From Salmonella enterica subsp. arizonae (GTDB lineage Bacteria > Pseudomonadota > Gammaproteobacteria > Enterobacterales > Enterobacteriaceae), in assembly GCF_008692845.1 (NCBI RefSeq), contig NZ_VXJW01000007.1, forward strand, positions 186,001 through 250,000: DNA of 64,000 nt. Direction: 5' to 3'. The notes beneath the pieces are model-generated. The model was not told the DNA's origin. It did no database searches and saw only the letters and a program-made list of their open reading frames with translations. How positions within the stretch are numbered: the stretch's first letter is position 1; each line of letters starts with the position of its first letter. This document shows positions 23,328 through 32,277 of this stretch, piece by piece. The position numbers and the translations under genes are program-made.

Positions 23328-24701
23328 ATGCGCATTCATATTTTGGGAATTTGTGGCACTTTCATGGGGGGGCTGGCGATGCTGGCTCGCTCGCTTGGTC
23401 ATGAAGTAACGGGTTCGGATGCCAATGTGTATCCGCCGATGAGTACTTTACTTGAGAAGCAAGGGATTGATCTGATTCAGGGTTATGACGCCAGCCAGCT
23501 CGATCCGCAGCCGGATCTGGTGATTATCGGCAATGCGATGACGCGCGGGAATCCATGCGTGGAGGCGGTGCTGGAAAAAAACATTCCCTTTATGTCCGGC
23601 CCACAGTGGCTGCACGACTTTGTACTTCGAGATCGCTGGGTGCTGGCAGTCGCTGGTACGCACGGTAAAACCACTACCGCAGGCATGGCAACCTGGATAC
23701 TGGAAGCGTGTGGGTACAAGCCTGGTTTCGTTATCGGCGGTGTACCTGGCAACTTTGAGGTGTCCGCGCGCCTTGGCGAGAGTCTATTCTTTGTTATCGA
23801 AGCGGATGAGTACGACTGCGCGTTCTTTGATAAACGTTCTAAATTTGTGCATTACTGTCCGCGAACGCTGATCCTCAATAACCTTGAGTTTGATCACGCC
23901 GACATCTTCGACGATCTGAAAGCGATCCAGAAGCAGTTCCACCATCTGGTGCGCATTGTGCCAGGGCAGGGGCGGATCATTTGGCCAGAAAACGATATCA
24001 ATCTAAAACAGACCATGGCGCTGGGCTGCTGGAGCGAGCAGGAGCTGGTGGGCGAGCAGGGGCACTGGCAGGCGAAGAAGCTGACTACCGATGCTTCCGA
24101 GTGGGAAGTGTGGCTGGACGGTGAGAAAGTCGGCGATGTGAAATGGGGCTTGGTGGGCGAGCACAATATGCATAACGGGCTGATGGCGATTGCCGCCACG
24201 CGCCACGTTGGCGTCGCGCCCGCTGAAGCGGCCAGCGCGCTGGGGTCATTTATTAATGCCCGCCGTCGCCTGGAGCTGCGCGGTGAAGCTCACGGCGTAA
24301 CGGTATATGACGATTTCGCCCATCACCCAACGGCGATTCTGGCCACGTTGGCGGCCTTACGCGGTAAAGTCGGCGGTACGGCGCGTATCATTGCGGTGTT
24401 GGAGCCGCGTTCTAACACCATGAAGATGGGATTATGTAAGGATGACCTGGCGCCGTCGTTAGGGCGTGCGGATGAAGTTTTCCTGCTGCAGCCGCCGCAT
24501 ATTCCGTGGCAGGTTTCAGAAGTAGCGGACGCCTGCGTACAGCCTGCTCACTGGAGCGGGGATGTCGATACTCTGGCGGATATGGTGGTGAAAACCGCAC
24601 AGCCCGGCGACCATATTCTGGTGATGAGCAATGGCGGTTTCGGCGGCATCCATCAGAAACTGCTGGATAGACTGGCGAAAAAAGCGCACGCTACGGAGTA
24701 A
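23328..24701 (+). CDS. mpl: UDP-MurNAc:L-Ala-gamma-D-Glu-meso-DAP ligase Mpl
   Basis: This cytoplasmic murein-recycling ligase attaches recovered tripeptide to UDP-MurNAc. It has 457 residues. The N-terminal Mur domain (MRIHILGICGTFMGGLAML) is followed by the ATP loop AVAGTHGKTTTAGMA (about 107-121), the acidic EADEYDCAFFDKRSKF segment and the ligase C-terminal domain beginning VYDDFAHHPTAI (about 325). The ATG has AAAAAAGGATAGTGACGT upstream. It is monocistronic with REP sequence downstream. Confidence 0.97.
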   Translation: MRIHILGICGTFMGGLAMLARSLGHEVTGSDANVYPPMSTLLEKQGIDLIQGYDASQLDPQPDLVIIGNAMTRGNPCVEAVLEKNIPFMSGPQWLHDFVLRDRWVLAVAGTHGKTTTAGMATWILEACGYKPGFVIGGVPGNFEVSARLGESLFFVIEADEYDCAFFDKRSKFVHYCPRTLILNNLEFDHADIFDDLKAIQKQFHHLVRIVPGQGRIIWPENDINLKQTMALGCWSEQELVGEQGHWQAKKLTTDASEWEVWLDGEKVGDVKWGLVGEHNMHNGLMAIAATRHVGVAPAEAASALGSFINARRRLELRGEAHGVTVYDDFAHHPTAILATLAALRGKVGGTARIIAVLEPRSNTMKMGLCKDDLAPSLGRADEVFLLQPPHIPWQVSEVADACVQPAHWSGDVDTLADMVVKTAQPGDHILVMSNGGFGGIHQKLLDRLAKKAHATE

Positions 24702-24702
24702 A

Positions 24703-24795
24703 AAAACGCCCGGTGGCGCTACGCTTACCGGCCTGCGATGTTGTTTGCCGTAGGCCCGATAAGGTGCCAGCGCCGCCATCTGGCAAGCGCTATCA
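24703..24795. repeat. REP/BIME cluster between mpl and darP
   Basis: Two REP-like units in opposite orientation occur here: GCCCGGTGGCGCTACGCTTA and GGCCCGATAAGGTGCCAGCG, ending in GCCGCCATCTGGCA. They lie between convergent genes. Confidence 0.7.
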
Positions 24796-24805
24796 ACGTG
24801 CGAAA

Positions 24806-25357
24806 TTACCCTTCGTTTTCCGCCAGCTCGCGCAGATACTGGAAGATCTGACGCGCCGATTTCGGCGGTTTGTTGCCTTCTTTCTCTTTCTTCGCATTAC
24901 GGATCAATGAACGAAGCTGTTGACGATCGGCGTTAGGCCACAGGTTCAGTATTTCGGCTACCGCGTCATCGCCTTCGACGATCAGGCGATCGCGCAGGTG
25001 CTCAAGCTTGTGAAACAGCACCACCTGCTGATTATGGCGGTTCTTCAGCTTGTCCAGCGCCTGGCGAATAGGGTCAACGTCGCGTTGGCGCAGCATCTTA
25101 CCGATAAGCTGTAGCTGGCGGCGGCGTCCTTCCATTTTGATACGCTGTGCCAGTTCGATGGCGTCGCGCAGATCGGCGTCCAGCGGGATCTTATCCAGCG
25201 CGTTTCTCCCCAGATCCACTAGTTCCGCGCCCAGGCGTTTTAATTCCTCGGCATCGCGTTTAATTTCACTTTTACTGACCCAGATAATTTCATCGTCTTC
25301 GTCTTCGATGTCATCACCGGGAACGTCGTCGAGCCAGTCTTCGGGCTGCTTTGTCAT
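24806..25357 (-). CDS. darP: Ribosome assembly factor DarP (YjgA)
   Basis: This 183-residue, highly charged, mostly helical protein belongs to the DUF615/YjgA family, which joins late 50S assembly (family knowledge). The acidic N-terminus ([20 protein letters not shown]) precedes [20 protein letters not shown]. The C-terminal part carries [20 protein letters not shown] and ends [18 protein letters not shown]. It is divergent from tldE with a 95-base gap. Confidence 0.93.
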   Translation of the reverse strand: MTKQPEDWLDDVPGDDIEDEDDEIIWVSKSEIKRDAEELKRLGAELVDLGRNALDKIPLDADLRDAIELAQRIKMEGRRRQLQLIGKMLRQRDVDPIRQALDKLKNRHNQQVVLFHKLEHLRDRLIVEGDDAVAEILNLWPNADRQQLRSLIRNAKKEKEGNKPPKSARQIFQYLRELAENEG

Positions 25358-25452
25358 GTCAGGCTCCTTAAAAAAAGAGGCTAATGTTACCAGTTAAGAT
25401 GCGCACTGAAAAACGGTTCTCTGTTAGACTTCAGAGAAACTCTCTCTACATT

Positions 25453-26805
25453 ATGGCATTTGCAATGAAAGTAATCTCACAAGTTGAAGCGCAGCGTAAG
25501 ATTCTGGAAGAAGCAGTTTCGACAGCGCTGGAGTTAGCCTCGGGCAAATCAGATGGGGCGGAAGTCGCCGTAAGCAAGACTACCGGCATTAGCGTCAGTA
25601 CCCGTTATGGTGAAGTAGAGAATGTCGAATTTAATAGCGACGGCGCGCTGGGGATTACGGTATATCACCAGAACCGCAAAGGCAGCGCCTCCTCGACGGA
25701 CTTAAGTCCGCAGGCAATTGCCCGCACCGTGCAGGCCGCGCTGGATATTGCCCGTTATACCTCGCCGGACCCGTGCGCAGGCGTGGCGGACAGAGAGCTG
25801 CTGGCGTTTGACGCGCCGGATCTGGACCTGTTCCACCCGGCGGACGTTTCTCCGGATGAGGCTATTGAATTGGCCGCCCGCGCGGAGCAGGCTTCGCTAA
25901 AGGCCGATAAACGCATCACCAATACCGAAGGCGGCAGCTTTAACAGCCATTACGGCATTAAAGTGTTCGGCAACAGCCACGGTATGTTGCAAGGATATTG
26001 CTCCACGCGCCATTCGCTTTCAAGCTGCGTCATCGCGGAAGAGAACGGCGATATGGAGCGCGATTACGCTTACACCATCGGTCGGGCGATGGCGGATCTG
26101 CAAGCGCCGGAATGGGTCGGGGCCGAGTGCGCGCGTCGCACGTTATCCCGCCTGGCGCCGCGTAAGCTCTCCACCATGAAAGCGCCGGTAATTTTCGCTA
26201 ATGAAGTGGCGACAGGGTTATTTGGTCATCTGGTCGGGGCGATTGCTGGCGGCGCGGTATACCGGAAATCCACGTTTTTGCTCGACTCGCTGGGCAAACA
26301 AATTCTGCCGGAATGGCTGACCATCGAAGAACATCCGCATCTGCTAAAAGGGCTGGCCTCCTCACCGTTCGACAGCGAAGGCGTGCGCACGGAACGTCGC
26401 GACATTGTGAAAGACGGCGTGTTGACCCAATGGCTGTTGACCAACTATTCTGCTCGCAAACTGGGGCTGAAAAGTACCGGTCATGCGGGCGGCATCCATA
26501 ACTGGCGTATCGCCGGGCAAGGGCTGAATTTTGAGCAGTTGCTGAAAGAGATGGGCACCGGCCTGGTGGTGACGGAACTGATGGGGCAGGGCGTCAGCGG
26601 GATTACCGGCGACTACTCCCGCGGCGCTGCCGGATTCTGGGTTGAGAATGGTGAAATCCAGTATCCGGTGAGTGAAATCACCATTGCCGGCAACTTAAAA
26701 GAGATGTGGCGTAATATTGTCACCGTCGGTGACGATATTGAAACGCGTAGTAATATCCAGTGTGGTTCGGTACTGTTACCGGAGATGAAAATCGCCGGGC
26801 AATAG
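25453..26805 (+). CDS. tldE: Metalloprotease TldE (PmbA)
   Basis: This is the TldE subunit of the TldD/TldE protease, which matures microcins and degrades CcdA in E. coli. It has 450 residues from ATG 25453 ([16 protein letters not shown]); the frame stays open from 25384, but the E. coli length and N-terminus fit 25453. The family region [20 protein letters not shown] and the C-terminal [17 protein letters not shown] are clear. TldE itself lacks the HExxxH of TldD; none is seen. cybC follows 48 bases later. Confidence 0.95.
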   Translation: MAFAMKVISQVEAQRKILEEAVSTALELASGKSDGAEVAVSKTTGISVSTRYGEVENVEFNSDGALGITVYHQNRKGSASSTDLSPQAIARTVQAALDIARYTSPDPCAGVADRELLAFDAPDLDLFHPADVSPDEAIELAARAEQASLKADKRITNTEGGSFNSHYGIKVFGNSHGMLQGYCSTRHSLSSCVIAEENGDMERDYAYTIGRAMADLQAPEWVGAECARRTLSRLAPRKLSTMKAPVIFANEVATGLFGHLVGAIAGGAVYRKSTFLLDSLGKQILPEWLTIEEHPHLLKGLASSPFDSEGVRTERRDIVKDGVLTQWLLTNYSARKLGLKSTGHAGGIHNWRIAGQGLNFEQLLKEMGTGLVVTELMGQGVSGITGDYSRGAAGFWVENGEIQYPVSEITIAGNLKEMWRNIVTVGDDIETRSNIQCGSVLLPEMKIAGQ

Positions 26806-26853
26806 ATACTTGTTAAGGCATTAATTCTTTAATAATAAAAAAGGAAGTGAGCA

Positions 26854-27240
26854 ATGCGTAAACACCTGTTAGCGCTCGTCGCGGCTTCAACGCTGGCTCT
26901 TGGCTCTTCTGCGTTTGCAGCCGATCTTGAAGATAATATGAATATTCTCAATGATAACCTGAAAGTCGTTGAGAAAACGGATAGCGCCCCTGAACTGAAA
27001 GCGGCGTTAACCAAAATGCGCGCGGCCGCGCTGGACGCCCAAAAAGCTACGCCGCCGAAGCTGGAAGATAAAGCGCCGGATAGCCCGGAAATGAAGGATT
27101 TTCGTCACGGTTTTGATCTCCTGGTTGGTCAAATTGACGGCGCGTTGAAACTGGCGAACGACGGTAAAGTCAAAGAAGCGAAAGCGGCGGCGGAAGCGCT
27201 AAAAAACACCCGCAATACGTATCATAAGAAGTATCGCTAA
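26854..27240 (+). CDS. cybC: Soluble cytochrome b562 precursor
   Basis: This 128-residue periplasmic four-helix haem protein has signal peptide [20 protein letters not shown] followed by FA. The mature protein begins [14 protein letters not shown], where Met7 is the axial haem ligand. The His of NTYHKKYR near the end is the second ligand, so both are present. In E. coli K-12 the gene is broken; here it is whole. AAAAAGGAAGTGAGCA gives a strong ribosome site. Confidence 0.95.
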   Translation: MRKHLLALVAASTLALGSSAFAADLEDNMNILNDNLKVVEKTDSAPELKAALTKMRAAALDAQKATPPKLEDKAPDSPEMKDFRHGFDLLVGQIDGALKLANDGKVKEAKAAAEALKNTRNTYHKKYR

Positions 27241-27248
27241 TTTTTGTA

Positions 27249-27284
27249 GGATGGCGGCTTTGTCTTATCAGTAGGCCGCCATCC
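27249..27284. repeat. REP-type hairpin after cybC
   Basis: GGATGGCGGC pairs with GCCGCCATCC, separated by TTTGTCTTATCAGTAG. It is a REP unit that may protect or end the cybC mRNA. Confidence 0.75.
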
Positions 27285-27536
27285 GGCAAAACGTAGTACC
27301 CATCACACTTTCTCACTTTATACGGCAACGTCATTGTCTATTTCAGACATGCCATTTTCTCTTTACGCCGCGATTCACCTCACACTTTCCCGACGATAAC
27401 CCCGCGATGCCGCCTTTTCTGTGTAACAGATCACCCTCCCCACTCGCCTTTCCACTTCGAGGTGGAAAATAACTCGCTACAAACATTTAACCCCTGCCGT
27501 TAGTTTTATCTCATTGCCATTAACGGGGTGAGACGC

Positions 27537-27866
27537 GTGGATAACGGAGCAGTAAAACACAACGCCGGGGAACGAATTAACGCACTGGCTGAACAGGTGT
27601 TAACGCAGGAGGATGGCCTGTTGGGGCGGCATCACATTGTCCCCAATGCGGTACAGACGCAAATGCTGACCTCTCACGTTCGCGCGATGGCGCATCGGTC
27701 AATTACCGGCGAGCCTTTGCCGGAAGTCGATGCGAGCTTGTTTGATGAAATCTCAGCCGAATCAATGGCGCTCGCCCGCGAAATCGTGGCGGCGTTTGGC
27801 AACCTTCCTGACGAAGAAGCCTGGCTATTATCGGTACATTTTGAAGTCGCGAAAGACAACTTCTAA
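27537..27866 (+). CDS. Small PRD-domain protein, first gene of a decayed operon
   Basis: The 109-residue product resembles a single PTS-regulation domain: ERINALAEQVLTQEDGL, SHVRAMAHRSITGEPLPEVD and AREIVAAFGNLPDEEAWLLS, with His residues spaced as in PRDs. There is no DNA- or RNA-binding part. GTG 27537 is preferred over GTG 27528 because GGGGTGAG sits five bases before it. In intact versions of this cluster such proteins travel with SFCGS, DUF4312, DUF4311 and DUF4310 genes and a sugar-acid pathway; here only the first genes remain. Its function is not known. Confidence 0.75.
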   Translation: MDNGAVKHNAGERINALAEQVLTQEDGLLGRHHIVPNAVQTQMLTSHVRAMAHRSITGEPLPEVDASLFDEISAESMALAREIVAAFGNLPDEEAWLLSVHFEVAKDNF

Positions 27867-27876
27867 GGAGCAAAAA

Positions 27877-28251
27877 ATGGAACAGATTACCGTCGTGATT
27901 GGCGATCGCCTGGGTAAAGGCCAGAAAGTGGCGGCAGGCGTGGAAAAAGCGGGCGGATGTGCGGTTGTTGTACCAGGCGTCGCGGCAGACATGAAGCTGG
28001 GCGATGTGATGAAAGCGGAAAACGCCACCTTCGGCATTTCATTTTGCGGCAGCGGCAGCGGCAGGGGCGGCGCGGGCGCTATCACCGCGCAAAACAAGCA
28101 TGGCTACAAAGCCAAATATGGGATGCGGTCAGTGGATGAAGGCGTCACCGCTATCAATGAGGGCTGCAACGTGTTGGGTTTCGGCTTTATGGATAAAGAA
28201 GAGCTCGGCGAGCGCCTGGTGCAGGCGTGGCAAAAGAAATGCGGCGCCTGA
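27877..28251 (+). CDS. SFCGS (glycine-rich) family protein, DUF2620-like
   Basis: This 124-residue protein carries the name-giving motif ISFCGSGSGRGGAGAIT (about residues 50-66). An N-terminal beta-alpha start (ITVVIGDRLGKGQKVAAGVE) recalls PTS IIB-like folds. AAGGAGCAAAAA precedes the ATG. It overlaps the next gene at TGATGATG, so translation is coupled. The molecular role is unknown; context is a PTS-like or sugar-acid uptake operon, now incomplete. Confidence 0.8.
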   Translation: MEQITVVIGDRLGKGQKVAAGVEKAGGCAVVVPGVAADMKLGDVMKAENATFGISFCGSGSGRGGAGAITAQNKHGYKAKYGMRSVDEGVTAINEGCNVLGFGFMDKEELGERLVQAWQKKCGA

Positions 28252-28553
28252 TGATGAAAGAGCAATTCACCACCACGGTGAGAGTAAAAGGCAAGGGCGA
28301 TGCCAAAGCACGCGCCTTTGCCGATGCGCTGAACCATGCTCAGTCGGCGGTGATGAGAGAGTTGCCGCATATCTTACTGCGTATTGAGCCACAGGATGTG
28401 CGGATTGTTCAGGCGCATGAATCGGTGCGTAAAGAGGCCTTTCTGTTTTTCTTTTTGCGCCGGGAACGACGCACCTACAGCGTGGAGCTGGATGTGACCG
28501 TCAACGTGACCGCCATCAATCTCGACAGAGTGGATTTCGTCGCGAAACGCTGA
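28251..28553 (+). CDS. DUF4312 family protein
   Basis: This 100-residue protein has a ferredoxin-like alpha/beta appearance: FTTTVRVKGKGDAKARAFAD, then IEPQDVRIVQAHESVRKEAF and RRERRTYSVELDVTVNVTAI. It starts inside the stop of the SFCGS gene. DUF4312 genes accompany the putative membrane components DUF4311 and DUF4310. Since those are broken or missing here, the protein is probably an orphan. Confidence 0.75.
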   Translation: MMKEQFTTTVRVKGKGDAKARAFADALNHAQSAVMRELPHILLRIEPQDVRIVQAHESVRKEAFLFFFLRRERRTYSVELDVTVNVTAINLDRVDFVAKR

Positions 28554-28575
28554 TTTTTGTTAAAAAGGCATAGTT

Positions 28576-28707
28576 ATGTTCCTGATAATACTAATTAAAT
28601 CGCTCATTATCGGCGTACTGGTCGGCGTAGGGGTGGGCGCTGGGGCTGCTGGCGAAGAAAACGGTGGTTTATACGGTGCTCGCGCCGCAGGGGATTGTCT
28701 GGGGTGA
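28576..28707 (+). pseudogene. DUF4311 membrane-protein gene, N-terminal remnant
   Basis: The start MFLIILIKSLIIGVLVGVGV matches the first membrane helix of DUF4311 proteins (normally over 200 residues). After GAGAA the sequence stops matching and a stop comes at codon 44. The sequence from about 28649 belongs to a different gene, so this is one edge of a deletion. Confidence 0.7.
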
Positions 28708-28885
28708 CGAAACGGCGCACGTTATTTTTTTACTCGCCATCAGCAAAAGCGAATATGAAGAGGCGATGGCTATCTACAATATTTTCGTCACGTTTCTACG
28801 CGAACGCGCTATGACGCGCCTCTGCGCATGTCAGAATTTTACGCAATTTAAAACGGTGGCGATGGAGTGCGTGAGCCGCTTTTGA
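28649..28885 (+). pseudogene. Remnant of a PTS EIIA-2-like domain, probably from a BglG-type regulator
   Basis: About 79 residues resemble the end of an EIIA(mannitol-type) domain: VVYTVLAPQGIVWGDETAHV, IFLLAISKSEYEEAMAIYNI, FVTFLRERAMTRL. No start or upstream domains are present. It is joined directly to the DUF4311 remnant in another frame. The likely source is a PRD/EIIA antiterminator at the far end of the same operon, so everything between was lost. The source assignment is inference. Confidence 0.6.
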
Positions 28886-28906
28886 GAGGCGTTTTCCAGA
28901 ATAGAA

Positions 28907-28939
28907 TGTAATGCATATGTAATGCTATAATGCATTACA
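28907..28939 (+). promoter_or_regulatory. Operator/promoter of the RelB/RelE-type module
   Basis: TGTAATGC and GCATTACA form a perfect 8-bp inverted repeat around TATAAT (28918-28939). That central TATAAT would serve as the -10 box. A further copy of TGTAATGCAT lies at 28907-28916. Such repeats over the promoter are how RelB-type antitoxins autoregulate. Confidence 0.75.
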
Positions 28940-28963
28940 ATAATATTATACTCTGGAGACATA

Positions 28964-29206
28964 ATGGCCACACTTAACGTCCGTTTGGATGACAAACTCA
29001 AAAACGAGGCTTATGCCGTGCTGGAAAAACTCAATATTACCCCCACAGAAGCTGTCCGGCTGTTGTTTCAATATGTGGCGGAAAACGGGCGTATGCCTGT
29101 TAAAACCGTTACGATTAGCGACAGCGAAGACGCATTGCTACAGACAGTCCGGGAACGACTGGCTAACCCACAGAAAGGAATCAGAGTTAGTCTGGATGAC
29201 CTATGA
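28964..29206 (+). CDS. RelB/DinJ-family antitoxin
   Basis: This 80-residue protein has an N-terminal ribbon-helix-helix start, ATLNVRLDDKLKNEAYAVLE, and TPTEAVRLLFQYVAEN, typical of RelB/DinJ antitoxins. A flexible C-terminal half would wrap the toxin. CTGGAGACATA gives a good ribosome site. The gene overlaps the toxin gene by 11 bases, and the inverted repeats upstream fit autorepression. Confidence 0.9.
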   Translation: MATLNVRLDDKLKNEAYAVLEKLNITPTEAVRLLFQYVAENGRMPVKTVTISDSEDALLQTVRERLANPQKGIRVSLDDL

Positions 29207-29480
29207 GCTGGAGTTTGATCCACGCGCGCTAAAAGAGTGGCAAAAGCTGGGTGAAACGGTAAAAAAACAGTTCCGCAAGAAACTTGTCGACGTGTTGTCA
29301 AATCCGCGGGTTGAGTCTGCGCGGCTGCGTGAACTGCCAGATTGCTACAAAATCAAGCTGAAGACCTCAGGCTATCGTTTAGTGTATCAGGTGCAGGACG
29401 ACGTGGTATTGGTGGTGGTGATTACTATCGGCAAGAGAGAGAAATCGGCCGGTTATCGCCAGGCAGACAAACGGCTTTAG
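29196..29480 (+). CDS. RelE/ParE-superfamily toxin (mRNA interferase-like)
   Basis: The 94-residue product starts at ATG 29196, inside the antitoxin gene. It has the RelE fold signature: YELEFDPRALKEWQKLGETV, KKQFRKKLVDVLSNP, LRELPDCYKIKLKTSGYRLV, YQVQDDVVLVVVITIGKREK. The basic and aromatic residues used by RelE to cut mRNA in the ribosome (Arg in SGYRLVYQ; Lys/Arg in GKREK) are present. It is convergent with nrdG, with a 9-base gap. Confidence 0.9.
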   Translation: MTYELEFDPRALKEWQKLGETVKKQFRKKLVDVLSNPRVESARLRELPDCYKIKLKTSGYRLVYQVQDDVVLVVVITIGKREKSAGYRQADKRL

Positions 29481-29489
29481 AACGCTGGA

Positions 29490-29954
29490 CTAACGCAGGT
29501 AATGTACCACCTGGTTACTGCTGCCGCGCCAGATAAGCATAGGATCTTTGAGATCCTGCATGAATTTGCCATCGACCAGCACGCTGATTAAATCCACCAC
29601 CTGCATTTGCGCGGCGTTGAGTTCAGCCATTTTGTAACCGGTCCAGACCCAGATATCTTTTCCTGGGCACTCTTCGCGAATACGCAGTACCAGTTTCAGG
29701 ATATCTGGCACGTTTTGCGGATGGAGCGGATCGCCGCCGGAAAGCGAGAGCCCCTGACGTTTAATTCGCGTGTCGTTCAGATCGGCAATGATCCGCTCTT
29801 CCATCTCTTTGGTGAATGGCTGACCGGAATTAAGCCGCCAGGTGCTTTTGTTGTAGCAGCCGGGGCATTCATGCACGCATCCTGACACAAATAGCGTGCA
29901 GCGCGTACCGGGGCCGTTGACGATGTCGACGGGGTAATATTGGTGAAATCTCAT
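29490..29954 (-). CDS. nrdG: Anaerobic ribonucleotide reductase activating protein (radical SAM)
   Basis: This 154-residue enzyme puts the glycyl radical on NrdD. The radical-SAM 4Fe-4S motif CVHECPGC (C-x3-C-x2-C, about residues 26-33) lies in FVSGCVHECPGCYNKSTW. The SAM-binding GGDP segment is in LSLSGGDPLHPQN. It follows nrdD on the same strand, 184 bases downstream of it. That gap contains an ERIC element. Confidence 0.96.
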   Translation of the reverse strand: MRFHQYYPVDIVNGPGTRCTLFVSGCVHECPGCYNKSTWRLNSGQPFTKEMEERIIADLNDTRIKRQGLSLSGGDPLHPQNVPDILKLVLRIREECPGKDIWVWTGYKMAELNAAQMQVVDLISVLVDGKFMQDLKDPMLIWRGSSNQVVHYLR

Positions 29955-29964
29955 TTTTGCTTCT

Positions 29965-30090
29965 CATCCGCTTATCAATTCGCGCCATAGCTGCGTTAGC
30001 TGCATTCATGCGCCCGAGTCACTTACTTATGTAAGCTCCCCGGGACCCACTCATTTGCTGCCTTGCTATGACGTGAATTGCGTTGCGGAA
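29965..30090. repeat. ERIC element inside the nrdD-nrdG operon
   Basis: The core is GAGTCACTTACTTATGTAAG followed by CTCCCCGGGACCCACTCATTT, with flanking GCTGCGTTAGCTGC and CTGCCTTGCTATGACG, an ERIC layout with diverged ends. It fills most of the nrdD-nrdG gap, so it would be transcribed and fold in the operon mRNA. Confidence 0.8.
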
Positions 30091-30138
30091 AAAATGGCCC
30101 GAAAAGCGTCGCATCGCCGGGCAATAATACTGTCGAAA

Positions 30139-32277
30139 TTAACCGATCTGACCGTTTCCTAAATGCTTCACGCGGCGCTTCACTTCTTCCTGCTTACCGG
30201 CGTTAAACGGACGCGCGTCCGGGCTGCCTAAATAACCGCACACGCGGCGGGTGACCGAGACGCGCGCGGCGTCGTGGTTGCCGCATTTCGGGCAGGTGAA
30301 ACCTTTACTGGTACATTCGAACTCGCCGGTAAAGCCGCACTCGTAGCATTCATCGATCGGCGTGTTGGTGCCGTAATACGGTACATGCTGATAGCTGTAA
30401 TCCCAGACATCTTCCAGCGCTTTCAGGTTGTGCTGAATGTTCGGGTATTCGCCGTAGCAAATGAAACCCCCGTTCGCCAGCGGCGGATACGGCGCTTCGA
30501 AATCAATTTTGTCGTACGGGTTGACCTTTTTCTCCACGTCGAGGTGGAAGCTGTTGGTGTAGTAACCTTTATCGGTTACGCCCGGCACCACGCCGAACTC
30601 GGCGGTATCCAGACGGCAGAAGCGGTCACAGAGGTTTTCACTTGGCGTGCTGTACAGGCTGAAGCCGTAGCCGGTTTCGTCTTTCCACTGATCCACGGCC
30701 TGGCGCAGGCGCTCCACAATCGCGATGCCTTTAGCGCGAAGCTGCTCGCTGTCGTACAGGTGTTCGCCGCCGAACAGCGCGTTAATGGTTTCATGGATAC
30801 CAATGTAGCCCAGAGAGATGGACGCACGACCATTTTTAAAGATTTCAGACACGTCGTCGTCCGCTTTCAGCCGCACGCCGCAGGCGCCTTCCATATACAG
30901 GATAGGCGCGACGCGGGCTTTCACGCCTTCAAGGCGGGCGATACGGGTCATCAGCGCCTTCCGCGCCAGCGCCAGACGCTCATCCAGCAGTTTCCAGAAT
31001 GCGGTTTCGTCGCCTTTTGCTTCCAGCGCGATGCGCGGCAGGTTAAGGCTAATCACGCCCAGGTTGTTACGCCCGTCGTGGATCTGCTCGCCGTTTTCGT
31101 TCTCCCACACGCCGAGGAAGCTGCGGCAGCCCATTGGCGTTTTGAACGAACCGGTGACGTTGACCACCTGATCGTAGTTGAGGATGTCCGGATACATGCG
31201 CTTGCTCGCGCACTCCAGCGCCAGTTGTTTAATGTCGTAGTTCGGATCGCCAAACTTGTGGTTCAAACCGTCGCGGATGGCGAAGACCAGTTTCGGGAAC
31301 ACGGCGGTTTTGCGATTTTTACCCAGACCGGCGATACGGTTACGCAAAATAGACGCCTGGATCAGACGCGACTCCCAACTGGTGCCGAGGCCAAAACCAA
31401 AGGTCACGAAAGGCGTCTGGCCGTTAGCGGTGTGCAGCGTGTTAACTTCGTACTCCAGCGACTGGAAGGCATCGTAGCACTCTTTTTCGGTGCGGGAACG
31501 CGCATACCCTTCGGCATCCGGAATCTGCCACTCCGCGGCGGTTTGACGGTGTTTATTGAAGCTGGCGGTAACAAACGGCGCCAACACTTCATCAATACGG
31601 TTAATCGTTGTACCGCCATAAATATGGCTGGCAACCTGAGCGATAATCTGCGCGGTAACGGCAGTGGCGGTAGAGATAGATTTTGGCGGTTCGATCTCGG
31701 CGTTACCCATCTTAAAGCCCTGGGTCAACATGCCTTTCAGGTCGATCAACATACAGTTGAACATCGGGAAGAACGGCGAATAGTCGAGATCGTGATAGTG
31801 GATATCGCCGCGCTCATGCGCTTGCACCACGTCACGCGGCAACAGGTGCTGGCGGGCATAGTGTTTGGCGACAATCCCGGCCAGCAAATCGCGCTGGGTG
31901 GGAATGACTTTACTGTCTTTGTTGGCGTTTTCATTGAGCAACGCGGAGTTAGTTTGCTCTACCAGGCCGCGAATTTCCTGGTTCAGACGGCCACGCTTTT
32001 CACGCTGAATGTCGCGATCGTGACGGTATTCGATGTAGGCGCGGGCAAGCTGTTTGTACGGGCCGGACATCAGTTGGTTTTCAACCGCAGTCTGGATCTC
32101 GTTAATATCGACCTGACTGCGCGCGTTCATTTGGCTGCTAACGACTTCTGCGACGGTGGCACAGTAATCTGCGTCATCGACTCCCGCTGCTTTAGCTGCA
32201 CGTAGAATGGCTTCCTTAATGCGCTCTGATTTGAATGGCACTTTACAGCCATCTCGTTTCATCACATGCGGTGTCAT
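30139..32277 (-). CDS. nrdD: Anaerobic ribonucleoside-triphosphate reductase
   Basis: This oxygen-sensitive class III reductase makes dNTPs without oxygen. It has 712 residues from ATG 32277 (GGAGTGATC upstream; the in-frame GTG two codons earlier is rejected). An N-terminal ATP-cone (VMKRDGCKVPFKSERIKEAI) comes first. The zinc site is CYECGFTGEFECTSKGFTCP with KCG near residues 640-665. The glycyl-radical loop RRVCGYLGSPDARPFNAGK (Gly about 681) is near the C-terminus. Family knowledge: expressed under anaerobiosis through FNR. Upstream FNR- and NrdR-like sites agree. Confidence 0.97.
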   Translation of the reverse strand: MTPHVMKRDGCKVPFKSERIKEAILRAAKAAGVDDADYCATVAEVVSSQMNARSQVDINEIQTAVENQLMSGPYKQLARAYIEYRHDRDIQREKRGRLNQEIRGLVEQTNSALLNENANKDSKVIPTQRDLLAGIVAKHYARQHLLPRDVVQAHERGDIHYHDLDYSPFFPMFNCMLIDLKGMLTQGFKMGNAEIEPPKSISTATAVTAQIIAQVASHIYGGTTINRIDEVLAPFVTASFNKHRQTAAEWQIPDAEGYARSRTEKECYDAFQSLEYEVNTLHTANGQTPFVTFGFGLGTSWESRLIQASILRNRIAGLGKNRKTAVFPKLVFAIRDGLNHKFGDPNYDIKQLALECASKRMYPDILNYDQVVNVTGSFKTPMGCRSFLGVWENENGEQIHDGRNNLGVISLNLPRIALEAKGDETAFWKLLDERLALARKALMTRIARLEGVKARVAPILYMEGACGVRLKADDDVSEIFKNGRASISLGYIGIHETINALFGGEHLYDSEQLRAKGIAIVERLRQAVDQWKDETGYGFSLYSTPSENLCDRFCRLDTAEFGVVPGVTDKGYYTNSFHLDVEKKVNPYDKIDFEAPYPPLANGGFICYGEYPNIQHNLKALEDVWDYSYQHVPYYGTNTPIDECYECGFTGEFECTSKGFTCPKCGNHDAARVSVTRRVCGYLGSPDARPFNAGKQEEVKRRVKHLGNGQIG

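Noticed and set aside
30274-32205. Long plus-strand open frame (643 codons) opposite nrdD
   Set aside because: It is the antisense shadow of nrdD, produced by the codon bias of the real gene; no ribosome site or family match.
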